64,000 bases of DNA from Pelagibacteraceae bacterium AG-325-E13 (lineage in GTDB: Bacteria; Pseudomonadota; Alphaproteobacteria; Pelagibacterales; Pelagibacteraceae). This document shows, in pieces, positions 30,200 to 41,183 of the stretch. The DNA is taken from positions 165,236 through 229,235 of the forward strand of contig QBYF01000001.1 in NCBI GenBank assembly GCA_003282965.1, read 5' to 3'. How positions within the stretch are numbered: the stretch's first letter is position 1; each line of letters starts with the position of its first letter. Both the position numbers and the translations under genes were made by a program. The notes under the pieces were generated by a model. It made no database searches. It was not told the DNA's origin and was given only the letters and a program-made list of their open reading frames with translations.

Positions 30200-31822
30200 A
30201 TGGCGCGATATATTTTCGTAACTGGCGGCGTGGTCTCATCTTTAGGCAAAGGATTATCATCAGCTTCACTAGCTTATCTTTTACAATCAAGAGGTTACAA
30301 AGTTAGAATTAGAAAACTGGATCCTTATTTAAATGTTGATCCTGGTACTATGAGTCCATTTCAACACGGAGAAGTTTATGTTACTAACGATGGAGCAGAA
30401 ACCGATCTAGATCTGGGACACTACGAAAGATTTTCAGGAATTTCTGCTAAAAAATCTGACAATATAACAACAGGAAAAATTTACAATGATGTACTCAAGA
30501 GAGAGAGACAAGGTAAATATTTAGGCAAAACTGTTCAAGTTATTCCACACATCACTAATAGAATAAAAGAGTTTATTAAGAATGATGTTAAAAAAGAAGA
30601 TTTTGTTATTTGTGAGATAGGAGGAACTGTAGGGGACATAGAAAGCCTTCCTTTTTTAGAGGCTATAAGACAATTTTCAAATGAGTTGGGTAGAAAAAAT
30701 ACTTTGTTTATTCATCTTACTTTAGTTCCTTATATGAAAGCATCTGATGAAATAAAAACAAAACCTACTCAACATTCTGTAAAAGAACTACGAAGCATTG
30801 GTATACAGCCAGATATTATTATTTGTAGATCAGAAAGATCTATTCCTTTAGATCAAAGAAAGAAAATTTCTTTATTTTGCAATGTTTCTATCAAAGATGT
30901 GATCGAAACTGTTGATGTAAAAACAATTTATGAGGCTCCAATAAGCTTTAATAAAGAAAAATTGGATGAAAGAGTATTAAAATTTTTTAAAATTAAATCT
31001 AAAAAGAAAGTCAATCTTCAACCATGGAAGAAAATTACACAATTAGTTTTAAATACAAAGAATAAAGTAAATATTGCAATCATCGGCAAATATGTAGAGC
31101 TTAAAGATGCTTATAAATCTTTAGACGAAGCTTTAACACATGGTGGTATAGCTAACAATTTGAAAGTCAATCTTGTAAGAATTGAGTCTGATCATTTAAA
31201 ACCAAGAGACATAAATAATAAATTGAAAGATGTATCAGGGATCTTAATACCAGGAGGTTTTGGTAAAAGAGGCACCGAAGGAAAAATTGCGGCAATAAAC
31301 TATGCTAGAATAAATGAAATACCTTTTTTAGGTATTTGTTTTGGAATGCAAATGGCTGTTATTGAATTTGCTAGAAATAAGTTGAATATAAAAAATGCAA
31401 CATCTAGTGAATTTGGTTCTTCAAAAGCTTCAGTTGTGGGTTTAATGAGTGAATGGATTAAAGATGGTAAATTAATGAAAGGAACTGATAAAGACCTGGG
31501 TGGAACTATGAGATTAGGAAGTTATGAAGCAAGACTTAAAAAAGACACAAAAATAAGTAAAATTTATAATTCTTTAAAGATTGAAGAAAGACATCGTCAT
31601 AGATATGAAGTTAACATCAATTATAAAGAAGATTTTGAAAACAAAGGAATGATTTTTTCAGGTTTATCTCCAGACAATAAATTGCCAGAAATTATTGAAT
31701 TAGAGGATCATCCTTGGTTTATAGGAGTTCAGTTTCATCCTGAATTTAAATCTAGACCTTTAACACCACATCCTTTATTCTCATCATTTATAAAGGCCGC
31801 AAAAATCAATTCGAAAAAATGA
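30200..31822 (+). CDS. pyrG: CTP synthase
   Basis: [46 protein letters not shown]. Confidence 0.99.
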   Translation: MARYIFVTGGVVSSLGKGLSSASLAYLLQSRGYKVRIRKLDPYLNVDPGTMSPFQHGEVYVTNDGAETDLDLGHYERFSGISAKKSDNITTGKIYNDVLKRERQGKYLGKTVQVIPHITNRIKEFIKNDVKKEDFVICEIGGTVGDIESLPFLEAIRQFSNELGRKNTLFIHLTLVPYMKASDEIKTKPTQHSVKELRSIGIQPDIIICRSERSIPLDQRKKISLFCNVSIKDVIETVDVKTIYEAPISFNKEKLDERVLKFFKIKSKKKVNLQPWKKITQLVLNTKNKVNIAIIGKYVELKDAYKSLDEALTHGGIANNLKVNLVRIESDHLKPRDINNKLKDVSGILIPGGFGKRGTEGKIAAINYARINEIPFLGICFGMQMAVIEFARNKLNIKNATSSEFGSSKASVVGLMSEWIKDGKLMKGTDKDLGGTMRLGSYEARLKKDTKISKIYNSLKIEERHRHRYEVNINYKEDFENKGMIFSGLSPDNKLPEIIELEDHPWFIGVQFHPEFKSRPLTPHPLFSSFIKAAKINSKK

Positions 31823-32643
31823 AAAATCAAAAAGTAAAATGTTCTAATTTTGAGATTGCTAATGATAAACCATTTACTTTAATTTCAGGTCCATGTCAGT
31901 TGGAAAATGAAACTCATGCAATGAAAATTTCTACTGAACTTAAAAAAATTACTTCCGATCTTGGAATAAATTTAATTTATAAAACTTCTTTTGATAAAGC
32001 TAACAGAACAAGCCTTAAAGGCAAAAGAGGGATGGGATTAGAAAAATCTTTACCTATCTTTGATAAAATAAGAAAAGAAGTTGATGTTCCAATTTTAACA
32101 GATATTCATACAGCTGAACAATGTTCAATTGTTTCTAATCATGTCGATGTTTTGCAAATACCCGCATTTTTATGTCGTCAAACAGATTTACTTATTGCTG
32201 CAGCAAAAACAGGAAAAATTATTAATGTTAAGAAAGGTCAATTTTTAGCTCCATGGGATATGACTAATGTAATAAAAAAAATTGAAGAATCTGGAAATAA
32301 AAATATTTTAATTACAGAGAGAGGTGCAAGTTTTGGGTATAATACTTTAGTATCAGATATGAGAGCATTACCAATTATGTCAAAATTTGGCTTTCCAATT
32401 GTTTTTGACGCTACACATTCTGTTCAACAACCTGGAGGAATGGGTGAAAAAAGTGGAGGACAAAGAGAATTCGTTCCTTATTTAGCTAGAGCTGCAATTG
32501 CCGTAGGTGTTGGAGCAATTTTTATGGAAACTCACGATGATCCAGATAATGCGCCATCGGACGGTCCAAATATGGTGCCATTAAATGAAATGAAAACTTT
32601 ATTAAAAAAATTAACCGAAATAGATAATTTAATAAAAAAATAA
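31819..32643 (+). CDS. kdsA: 3-deoxy-8-phosphooctulonate (KDO8P) synthase
   Basis: [33 protein letters not shown]. Confidence 0.97.
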   Translation: MKNQKVKCSNFEIANDKPFTLISGPCQLENETHAMKISTELKKITSDLGINLIYKTSFDKANRTSLKGKRGMGLEKSLPIFDKIRKEVDVPILTDIHTAEQCSIVSNHVDVLQIPAFLCRQTDLLIAAAKTGKIINVKKGQFLAPWDMTNVIKKIEESGNKNILITERGASFGYNTLVSDMRALPIMSKFGFPIVFDATHSVQQPGGMGEKSGGQREFVPYLARAAIAVGVGAIFMETHDDPDNAPSDGPNMVPLNEMKTLLKKLTEIDNLIKK

Positions 32644-32647
32644 TTAG

Positions 32648-33904
32648 ATGGCTAAAATTTTCAACGTTAAAGGTCGTCAAGTTTTTGACAGTAGAGGAAA
32701 CCCAACTGTCGAAGCAGAAGTTTTTTTAGATAATGATATTTCTGCAACAGCTATATCACCATCTGGCGCGTCAACAGGAGCTTTTGAAGCTCACGAATTA
32801 AGAGATCAAGATAAAAATAATTTTTTAGGTAAAAGCGTTAATAATGCTGTTGATAATATAAATAAAAAAATTCGATCAAGTTTAAAGGGATTAGATCCGA
32901 CCGACCAATCTAAAATTGATAAAGTTTTATTAGATTTAGATGGTAGTGAAAATAAAAAAAATCTTGGAGCTAACGCCACTTTAGCTGTATCTTTAGCTAA
33001 TTCAAAATCTGCTGCCTTATCAACTAAAAAACCTCTTTATAGAAATTTAGGAAATTCTTTCTCATTACCTATTCCATTAATGAATATCATTAATGGAGGA
33101 GCTCACGCAGACAATGATTTAAACATACAAGAGTTTATGATTAGACCGGATTCAGCAAAAAATTTTATAGATGCAGTGGAAAAATGTTTTTTAGTTATCC
33201 AAAATTTAAAAGATTTATTAAAATCAAAAAAAATGCTTACTAATGTTGGTGACGAGGGAGGTTTTGCACCATCAATTAACACTAATGAAGAAGCACTTGA
33301 ATTAATTGTAAGTGCAATAGAAAAATCAAAGTTAACACCTGGTAAAGACGTTTTAATTTGTTTAGATGTAGCTGCTAACGAATTAATTAATAAAGAAGGC
33401 CAATATTCAATTCAATCAAGTAATTTTACCTCAGCCGACGATGTTATTGGTTATTATAAGAAATTAACTTCGAGTTACCCAATTAAATCTATAGAAGATC
33501 CTTTTGCTGAAGAAGATTGGGAATCTTGGAAAAAAATTACAGCTGAGGTAGGAAACAATGTTCAAATTGTTGGTGATGATTTATTTGTAACAAATTCTAA
33601 AAGATTAAAAAAAGGAATAGATAATAAATCTGCTAATAGTATTCTAGTTAAACCCAATCAAATTGGAACTTTATCTGAAACGTTGGAAGTTGTTTCTATT
33701 GCAAAACAGGCTAATTTTAACACAATTATTTCTCATAGATCAGGAGATACAGAAGATACATTTATTGCTGATTTAGCAGTTGCCACAGAATCATCTCAAA
33801 TAAAAACTGGATCTTTAGCAAGATCTGAAAGAGTAGCTAAATATAATAGGTTGTTACGCATAGAAGAAGAACTTGGAAATCAAGTTAAAATGGCTAAAAT
33901 CTAA
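32648..33904 (+). CDS. eno: Enolase
   Basis: GRQVFDSRGNPTVEAEV, PLMNIINGGAHADN, SHRSGDTEDTFIADLAV. Confidence 0.99.
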   Translation: MAKIFNVKGRQVFDSRGNPTVEAEVFLDNDISATAISPSGASTGAFEAHELRDQDKNNFLGKSVNNAVDNINKKIRSSLKGLDPTDQSKIDKVLLDLDGSENKKNLGANATLAVSLANSKSAALSTKKPLYRNLGNSFSLPIPLMNIINGGAHADNDLNIQEFMIRPDSAKNFIDAVEKCFLVIQNLKDLLKSKKMLTNVGDEGGFAPSINTNEEALELIVSAIEKSKLTPGKDVLICLDVAANELINKEGQYSIQSSNFTSADDVIGYYKKLTSSYPIKSIEDPFAEEDWESWKKITAEVGNNVQIVGDDLFVTNSKRLKKGIDNKSANSILVKPNQIGTLSETLEVVSIAKQANFNTIISHRSGDTEDTFIADLAVATESSQIKTGSLARSERVAKYNRLLRIEEELGNQVKMAKI

Positions 33905-33906
33905 TA

Positions 33907-34200
33907 ATGCGGCTTATTGAAAGTTTTAAAAAGAAAAAACTTATATTATTAAATATATTTTTATCACTTTATGTGGGTATTAACCTTGTAGGTGGTGAGA
34001 GAGGATTAGTTTCATATTTTGAAAAAAAGAAAATACATCAAGAGCTTATTCAAAGAGAAACTTTTCTTAAAGAGGAGATTCAAGACTTAAAACACAAAAT
34101 TAAATTAATAAAAAATAATGATTTAGATTATTTAGACATGCTATATAGAGATAAGCTAAAATACGGAACTAAAGACGAAATTTTGATAAAATTAAAATGA
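33907..34200 (+). CDS. ftsB: Septum formation initiator FtsB/DivIC family
   Basis: N-terminal TM plus coiled coil, position after eno. Confidence 0.85.
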   Translation: MRLIESFKKKKLILLNIFLSLYVGINLVGGERGLVSYFEKKKIHQELIQRETFLKEEIQDLKHKIKLIKNNDLDYLDMLYRDKLKYGTKDEILIKLK

Positions 34201-35141
34201 GAAATAAAACCAGACATCCAGAAAAAGTTAATAAACCAGTAAACCCTATTAAAAAAAAACCAGAGTGGATTAGGTCTAAAATTGTAGACTCAAAAGTTTT
34301 TTTTCAAACTAAGCAAGTGGTAAATCAAAATAACCTCGTAACAGTATGTCAGGAAGCTAACTGTCCAAATATAACTGAGTGCTGGAGTAAAAAGCACGCT
34401 ACATTTATGATTATGGGAGACACTTGTACGAGAGCTTGTGCATTTTGCGATGTTAAAACTGGAAAACCAAAAAGTCTAGATATCTTTGAACCAGTTAAAA
34501 TTTCAAATGCAGTTAAAAAGTTAAATTTAAAACATGTCGTTATTACCTCAGTAGATAGAGACGATCTTGATGATGGTGGAGCAAATCATTTTTATAAAGT
34601 CGTTGAAACAACAAGAGACAAAAACCCTGATACCTCTATAGAAGTTCTAACTCCAGATTTTTTAAGAAAAGGAGATGCCTATAAAAAAGTTCTTGAGGCA
34701 GATCTTGATGTTTTTAATCATAATATTGAAACTATTCCAAGGCTATATACCAAAGTAAGACCAGGAGCCAGATACTTTGCTTCTTTAGAGCTTTTAAAAA
34801 ATGCAAAACACTACAATAAAAAAGTTTTCACAAAATCTGGTATAATGGTTGGTCTAGGAGAAAATAAAGAGGAAATTATTCAAGTAATGGATGACTTAAG
34901 ATCTGTGGAAGTCGATTTCATAACAATTGGACAGTACTTACAACCATCTGCTAAACATCATCCTCTTCACCGCTATTATCATCCAAAAGAATTTAAAGAG
35001 TTAGAAAATATAGCTAAAACAAAAGGATTTTTATTAGTGTCCTCTTCACCTTTGACCAGATCTTCCTATCATGCTGATGAAGACTTTAGAAAATTACAAG
35101 ACGCAAGAAATAAGCAACTTGAATGTCATCCGCATCAATAA
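34197..35141 (+). CDS. lipA: Lipoyl synthase
   Basis: [40 protein letters not shown]. Confidence 0.98.
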   Translation: MRNKTRHPEKVNKPVNPIKKKPEWIRSKIVDSKVFFQTKQVVNQNNLVTVCQEANCPNITECWSKKHATFMIMGDTCTRACAFCDVKTGKPKSLDIFEPVKISNAVKKLNLKHVVITSVDRDDLDDGGANHFYKVVETTRDKNPDTSIEVLTPDFLRKGDAYKKVLEADLDVFNHNIETIPRLYTKVRPGARYFASLELLKNAKHYNKKVFTKSGIMVGLGENKEEIIQVMDDLRSVEVDFITIGQYLQPSAKHHPLHRYYHPKEFKELENIAKTKGFLLVSSSPLTRSSYHADEDFRKLQDARNKQLECHPHQ

Positions 35142-35566
35142 AAAAAATTATTCCTTGTAAAAAAGATCAACTTATTAAAATGGTTTTGGATATAGAAAAG
35201 TATCCTGAATTTGTTCCTTGGTGTATAGAAGGTAAAATTTATGATAAAAATGAAAGTGAGGATTTAATTACTTTTAGTGGAGATTTAAAGGTAGGTAAAA
35301 GTCTTTTAAACGAAACTTTCTCTAGCCACGTTTCATACTATAAAGAAAAAGACAAAATAATTGTTACTAATCTTGATGGACCTTTAAAGCATCTTAAAAA
35401 TGAATGGGTTTTTAAAGAAGTAAATAATGCCACACAATTAGAGTTTTTTATTGATTTTGAATTAAAAAATCCTATTTTAAATTCAATTATGAAAAAATCT
35501 TTTGAATTAGGACTTAATAAAATAGCTAAGTCTTTTGAAGAGAGGGCAATTAAATTATATAAATAA
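35123..35566 (+). CDS. Coq10/RatA-like START-domain protein
   Basis: [25 protein letters not shown]; overlaps lipA end. Confidence 0.9.
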   Translation: MSSASIKKIIPCKKDQLIKMVLDIEKYPEFVPWCIEGKIYDKNESEDLITFSGDLKVGKSLLNETFSSHVSYYKEKDKIIVTNLDGPLKHLKNEWVFKEVNNATQLEFFIDFELKNPILNSIMKKSFELGLNKIAKSFEERAIKLYK

Positions 35567-35880
35567 TGCTAGGTGTTACGTTATTATTAATTTTTTTATC
35601 TATTATTTGTAAATTTTTAGCATCTTATATTAAAAAAATTAGAACTGGGGACTCCAACGAAAGTGATATAACTTATTGGATGTTTTCGTATGATTTTAAA
35701 TCAAAAAATAAAGCTTGGTCGCCTGAAGATAAGAATTTTCTAAAAAGAAAAAGAAAAAGAAATGCTTTAGTATTTGCTCTTTACATAAATGTTTTCTTAA
35801 TCTTTTTGACTTTTAACAGTTTTATAGCTCATTTATTGGATGTTATTGTTGAATTTCAAAAATTTAGTTACCCAGTTTAA
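35566..35880 (+). CDS. Small membrane protein, unknown function
   Basis: 104 aa with two TM segments, TAATG coupling to the upstream gene. Confidence 0.7.
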   Translation: MLGVTLLLIFLSIICKFLASYIKKIRTGDSNESDITYWMFSYDFKSKNKAWSPEDKNFLKRKRKRNALVFALYINVFLIFLTFNSFIAHLLDVIVEFQKFSYPV

Positions 35881-35883
35881 ATA

Positions 35884-36351
35884 TTATAGCTGTTTAAAGA
35901 TTAAACTAAGAGCTTTTTTAACCGTAGCTTTTTGAATTGCATTTCTGCCTTTATTTTTAAATTGGTTTTTACTAACTACAATTTTCTTACCATTTTTCAC
36001 ACCAATATAAACAAGTCCTACTGGTTTTTGCTTAGTGCCACCCTTAGGTCCAGCTATTCCAGTGATCGAGACACACATTTTACTTTTACTAATTTTACTT
36101 AGATTATTAACCATAGACAGACAGCACTGAATACTTACAGCACCATGCTTTTGAATAATTTTTTTAGGAACTTTTAAAATACCCATTTTGGCTTGATTAG
36201 AGTAAGTGACTAAACCCATTGAAAATACTTTAGATGCGCCACTAACAGAAGTAATAGCACTTGAAAGCATTCCACCGGTGCAAGACTCAGTTATAGCTAA
36301 TTTAAGTTTTTTTCTCTTTAGCTGAGATATGATTTTTTTATTTAAGGTCAT
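35884..36351 (-). CDS. CinA C-terminal domain protein (nicotinamide-nucleotide amidase-like)
   Basis: AITESCTGGMLSSAITSVSGASKVF, GIAGPKGGTKQKPVGLVYIG. Confidence 0.93.
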   Translation of the reverse strand: MTLNKKIISQLKRKKLKLAITESCTGGMLSSAITSVSGASKVFSMGLVTYSNQAKMGILKVPKKIIQKHGAVSIQCCLSMVNNLSKISKSKMCVSITGIAGPKGGTKQKPVGLVYIGVKNGKKIVVSKNQFKNKGRNAIQKATVKKALSLIFKQL

Positions 36352-36854
36352 GTAAAAAGTTTTGACTTAATAACCATAAATATGATTAAAGTTAATACAA
36401 CATAAAAGCCTGCAATAACATCATCCATAATAACACCAAAACTATTTTTAAACTTTTTATCAAAAAAGTTTACTGGGAATGGTTTTTTTATATCGAAGAA
36501 TCTAAATAAAATAAAAATATATATATAAAATAAAATAGCTTCTTTAGAGTCTTTGTTGGTTCCGTGTGCTATTTCATAAAGATAAATAGGTATTGATTGT
36601 CCAATCACTTCATCAATAACTACTTCTTTTGGATCTTTGTTAGGGATTTCTTTTATATAATTTGCAATTGCTAGAAAGGAATAAAGAAATATTGCTATTA
36701 ATATTATTAAGATAGTAGCTTTAGATAAATTTAAAATATGGAATGAACTAAATAATAATACAGTAGTGACTAATGAAGTCATTGTGCCAGGAGCATATCT
36801 AATAGTTCCAATGCCAAAAAAAGTTACAAATAAAAAATTTATATTCTTAATCAT
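36348..36854 (-). CDS. pgpA: Phosphatidylglycerophosphatase A
   Basis: GTIRYAPGTMTSLVT, DEVIGQ, RFFDIKKPFP, GVIMDDVIAG. Confidence 0.93.
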   Translation of the reverse strand: MIKNINFLFVTFFGIGTIRYAPGTMTSLVTTVLLFSSFHILNLSKATILIILIAIFLYSFLAIANYIKEIPNKDPKEVVIDEVIGQSIPIYLYEIAHGTNKDSKEAILFYIYIFILFRFFDIKKPFPVNFFDKKFKNSFGVIMDDVIAGFYVVLTLIIFMVIKSKLFT

Positions 36855-37992
36855 ATTTGATTACTGAAGTTATTACTTCACAAGCAATAGCTTTTTCTTT
36901 TCCAACAACACCTAATTTTTCTGTTGTTTTACCTTTTATATTAATTTGATTTTTTGAAATTTCACAAAGTTTAGCAATATTGTCTATCATTTTTTTTTTA
37001 AATTTTTTAATTTTTGGAGTTTGAGTAATAATATTAATATCAATATTATTTATAAAATAACCTTTTTCTTTTATTTTTTCTATTACTTCTCGAAGCAAAA
37101 TTGTTGATCTTATATTTTTAAATTTTTTACTTTTATCTGAAAACATCTGACCTATATCTCCCATTTTACAAGCTCCAAGAATTGCATCAGTAATTGAATG
37201 TAATACTGGATCACCATCTGAATGACCTAGTGTGCCTAAAGGTGATTTAATTTTTAATCCTGCTAAATAAAGTTTTCTTTTTGGAACTAATCTATGAACA
37301 TCAAAACCTATTCCAACGCTTTGATTAGATTTATAAATATTTTTTAAATATTCAAAATCAGATTGATCTGTAATTTTAAAATTATTTTTATCGCCTTCTA
37401 TGAATTTTATTCCATCTAAATTCATATATAATGAAATATCGTCATCTTTATATTTTCCAGAATTAGTTTTGTGTAATTGATAAATTTCTTTAAAATTGAA
37501 AGCTTGCGGAGTTTGCGTAAGAAATAAATTATCTCTACTTTTACCTAAAATATATTCATTTAAGCTAGAGTCTATTTTTTGTTTTATAGCATCCTGAATT
37601 TCTATTTTTGGAACTACAGCTCTACAATTTTTCATGTTTTTTATAATTGAATGAAATAATTTCAGTGAGAAGTTTGGTCTCGCAACATCATGAATTAGAA
37701 CTTTTGAGACACCATTTGTATTGTTTAAATATTTTAATGCATTAAATGTTGATTGTTGTCTAGTTTTTCCACCTAGAACTATTTTAATATTTTTAAGGTT
37801 TAGAGATTTGACTCGTTTTGAATCTTTTTTATTATAGACAAGTACTATCTTTTTTATTTGTTTAAATTTACGTACTTTATGGATATTAATTTCTATTAAT
37901 GATTTACCAGCAATTTTTTGATAAGGTTTGCCTATATTAGACCTAAATCTATGGCTATTACCCCCTGCTAGAATGATTAAACAAAAACTCAT
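36847..37992 (-). CDS. ispDF: Bifunctional IspD/IspF (MEP pathway)
   Basis: LAGGNSHRF...VLIHDVARP (IspD) then GFDVHRL...GHSDGDPVLHSITDAILGA (IspF). Confidence 0.97.
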   Translation of the reverse strand: MSFCLIILAGGNSHRFRSNIGKPYQKIAGKSLIEINIHKVRKFKQIKKIVLVYNKKDSKRVKSLNLKNIKIVLGGKTRQQSTFNALKYLNNTNGVSKVLIHDVARPNFSLKLFHSIIKNMKNCRAVVPKIEIQDAIKQKIDSSLNEYILGKSRDNLFLTQTPQAFNFKEIYQLHKTNSGKYKDDDISLYMNLDGIKFIEGDKNNFKITDQSDFEYLKNIYKSNQSVGIGFDVHRLVPKRKLYLAGLKIKSPLGTLGHSDGDPVLHSITDAILGACKMGDIGQMFSDKSKKFKNIRSTILLREVIEKIKEKGYFINNIDINIITQTPKIKKFKKKMIDNIAKLCEISKNQINIKGKTTEKLGVVGKEKAIACEVITSVIKYD

Positions 37993-38040
37993 GTTATAAA
38001 CTTATATTATATTTATATGAATAATTAACGCTTATTTAAA

Positions 38041-39822
38041 ATGTTTAAAATTATAAAAAACTTTAATTGGATTATTTTATCTTCATTTTTATGTATTTTC
38101 ATGGGGATTGTAACATTTTTAACCTTTATTAATGAAGGATTTGTTCCTTTAACAGATCAAAATTTACAAGCTCTATTAATTATTGATATATTTTTATTAC
38201 TAATCTTTTTTACTTTAATTTTCAAAAACTTTTATAGATTTTATTATACAGGCAAAAAAAACAAAACAGGTTCTCAAACAAATTTAAAATATATTTCAAT
38301 ATTTTCAGTTTTTACTTTAATCCCGTCTTTAGTAGTTGCTGTATTTTCATTATTTCTTTTCAATTTTGGTATTCAAAATTATTTTGATAAACAGATTACA
38401 AATGCAGTCAATAATTCATATGACGTTGCTAAAAATTATTTAGATGAAAGTAAAAAAAATGTAAAGTCAGATATAATTTTAATGAGCGTAGGTTTAAATA
38501 GGGCCTCAGTTTTTTATTATTCAAATCCAAATAGATTTAAGGCAATTATGAAGTCAGAGAAAATTTTAAGAAGAGTTGATGATATTTATCTGATAGACGG
38601 TTTGGGAAATATATTAATATCTGATGTTAGAGATATTACAGATCAATTTGTTTTACCTTCTGATGAAAATTACGATGAAGCCCTTGAGGGAAGACAAGTT
38701 TTTATTACTAATAATTTAGAAAATAAAACAACTGTGATGACTAAATTGACTTCTCTAGTTGATACTTATTTATATATTTCAAGAAATATTGATCCTGAAA
38801 TTTTAAGATATTTAAATGAAACTGAAGAAGCTGTAAGTTTTTACTATTCAGTTGAAAATAGTCAAACAGGCATTAAAGTAACTTTTGCTATAATTTATAT
38901 AATAGTAGTTACTTTATTGTTATTTTTATCTACCTCAATAGCAATTACATTTGCATCAAGGTTAACAAAACCTATTATTAATCTAATTGGAGCATCAGAG
39001 GCTATTAGCAAGGGCACTTTAAACATCAAAGTCCCAAACATTGAAACTGATGAAGAGTTTAAACAGCTTAATAATAACTTTAATTTAATGATAGATAGAC
39101 TTAAAAAACAGCAGGATAAATTACTTGCTGCAGAAAGATATGAAGCATGGGAAAGTGTAGCAAGAAAATTAGCCCATGAAATTAAAAACCCTTTAACACC
39201 AATTCAATTATCTATAGATCGCTTAAGAGATAAATATTCATCTAAATTAAATAACGATTCTGTAGATTTCGAGAAATACTTAGAAACAATTAATAGACAG
39301 ATAAAAGACATTGAGAGTTTAGTTAACGAATTCTCAAACTTTGCGAGAATGCCAAGACCGGTATTTAAACAGATTAATATTGTTGATGTAATAAGTAGGT
39401 CTTTAGATTTTATTAAAATGTCATCAAAAAATTCAATAAATTTTCATACAAATCATAAAAGATTAATAATAAAGGGCGATGCTGAGCAACTAAATCGAGT
39501 ATTTATTAATTTAATTAAAAACTCTGAAGAGGCTTTTTTAGATTTAATTAAAAAAACCCCTAATTTTAAAGGTAAAATTGACATAGAAATTATTAGCAAT
39601 AATGACTATATAGTGATTAGATTGACAGACAATGGTACAGGTATATCAGATACAAAAAAAGTAATGACGCCTTATTTTACCACTAAGACAAAAGGAACTG
39701 GTTTAGGATTACCTATTGTTAGTAAGATTATTAACGAACATTCAGGTGATTTTTTATTAAAAAACAATAAAGATGGTGATGGAGTTAACATTGAAATTTC
39801 GTTTCCGAAAATAAATGCATAA
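38041..39822 (+). CDS. ntrY: NtrY-like membrane sensor histidine kinase
   Basis: N-terminal TMs, HAMP, ARKLAHEIKNPLTPIQLSIDRL, GTGISD, TKTKGTGLGLPIV. Confidence 0.93.
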   Translation: MFKIIKNFNWIILSSFLCIFMGIVTFLTFINEGFVPLTDQNLQALLIIDIFLLLIFFTLIFKNFYRFYYTGKKNKTGSQTNLKYISIFSVFTLIPSLVVAVFSLFLFNFGIQNYFDKQITNAVNNSYDVAKNYLDESKKNVKSDIILMSVGLNRASVFYYSNPNRFKAIMKSEKILRRVDDIYLIDGLGNILISDVRDITDQFVLPSDENYDEALEGRQVFITNNLENKTTVMTKLTSLVDTYLYISRNIDPEILRYLNETEEAVSFYYSVENSQTGIKVTFAIIYIIVVTLLLFLSTSIAITFASRLTKPIINLIGASEAISKGTLNIKVPNIETDEEFKQLNNNFNLMIDRLKKQQDKLLAAERYEAWESVARKLAHEIKNPLTPIQLSIDRLRDKYSSKLNNDSVDFEKYLETINRQIKDIESLVNEFSNFARMPRPVFKQINIVDVISRSLDFIKMSSKNSINFHTNHKRLIIKGDAEQLNRVFINLIKNSEEAFLDLIKKTPNFKGKIDIEIISNNDYIVIRLTDNGTGISDTKKVMTPYFTTKTKGTGLGLPIVSKIINEHSGDFLLKNNKDGDGVNIEISFPKINA

Positions 39823-41182
39823 AGACGTACTAGTTATTGACGATAATCCGGACATACGCTTTTTAATATGTAATATTTTAAAAGAGCAAAATTTTGATGT
39901 TCGCTCAGCAGCTAATTTTGATCAAGCGGTATTAGAAATTAATAAGAAATTACCTGATTTAGCTGTTATAGATATAAAATTAGATAAAGCTGATAAAGAT
40001 GGCATAGATCTTCTAAAATTAATTATAAGTAAGAATAAATTAACCCCAGTCATAATGATTTCAGGTCATGCTACAGTACAAATAGCTGTTGAAGCAATAA
40101 GGTTGGGAGCTTATGAATTTATTGAAAAACCATTTTCTACAGAAAAAATACTGAATTATGTCAATAGGGCCTTAGAAAATGCCTCATTAAAAAAAGAAAA
40201 AGATTTTATAGAAAATAAACTATTTCATTCATTTGAATTAATAGGAAAAAGTTCATCGATTATAAAAATTAAAAAAATTATAGAAAAACTTTCCACATCA
40301 GAAAGTAGAATTTTAATCTCAGGGCCCACAGGATCAGGAAAAGAATTAGTTGCAAGAAAGATACATAAAAATTCAGGAAGATCAAAGCAACCTTTTGTTA
40401 TTTTAAATGCTGCGTTGTTAAAAGAAAAAACTTATGAAAAAGAATTATTTGGTGAGGAATTTGAAGATGGAAATGTTTCGTTTGGAGCTCTCGAGAGGGC
40501 AAATAAGGGGACATTATTGATTGATGAAGTCTCCGAAATTCCTTTCGAAACTCAGGCTAATGTTTTAAGAGTTTTAATTGATCAAAAATTTAAAAGATTA
40601 AATGGATCTAAATACATAAATGTAAACATTCGTTTAATTTCGTCTACTTCAAAAAATCTAAATGAGCTAGTTGAGATAGAAAAATTTAGAGAGGATTTGT
40701 TTCATAGATTAAATGTCGTACCTATTGAACTTACATCACTTAGTTCTAGAACCGAAGATATTCCTTTGTTAATTAAATACTTTAAAGAAAAACTTTCTGA
40801 AATAAATGGGGTCCATGAACCGAAAATAGATATTAAAAACGACAATTTGTATACTTATAGTTGGCCAGGAAATGTTAGAGAATTAAGAAATTTAGTAGAG
40901 AGGGTAACAATTTTATCTGCTAACGAAAGTAAAGAAAATATAAATAAACTATTGGATGATATTTTATCTTCTACTAAATCATTAGAAAACGATCAATCTT
41001 TAATAGAAAAATCTTTCTCATCACCTTTAAAAGAGGCACGAGAGCATTTTGAAAAAGAATATCTAACAACACAACTAAAAAAAAATCACGGCAACATTTC
41101 TAAAACTGCAGATTTTATTGGAATGGAAAGATCTGCACTTCATAGAAAATTAAAATCTCTAGGAATTAAAGGTATCAACTAA
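39815..41182 (+). CDS. ntrX: NtrX-like response regulator (REC-AAA+-HTH)
   Basis: VLVIDDNPDIR, SGPTGSGKELVARKIH, GTLLIDEVSEIPFETQANVLRVL, C-terminal Fis-like HTH. Confidence 0.94.
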   Translation: MHKDVLVIDDNPDIRFLICNILKEQNFDVRSAANFDQAVLEINKKLPDLAVIDIKLDKADKDGIDLLKLIISKNKLTPVIMISGHATVQIAVEAIRLGAYEFIEKPFSTEKILNYVNRALENASLKKEKDFIENKLFHSFELIGKSSSIIKIKKIIEKLSTSESRILISGPTGSGKELVARKIHKNSGRSKQPFVILNAALLKEKTYEKELFGEEFEDGNVSFGALERANKGTLLIDEVSEIPFETQANVLRVLIDQKFKRLNGSKYINVNIRLISSTSKNLNELVEIEKFREDLFHRLNVVPIELTSLSSRTEDIPLLIKYFKEKLSEINGVHEPKIDIKNDNLYTYSWPGNVRELRNLVERVTILSANESKENINKLLDDILSSTKSLENDQSLIEKSFSSPLKEAREHFEKEYLTTQLKKNHGNISKTADFIGMERSALHRKLKSLGIKGIN

Positions 41183-41183
41183 A

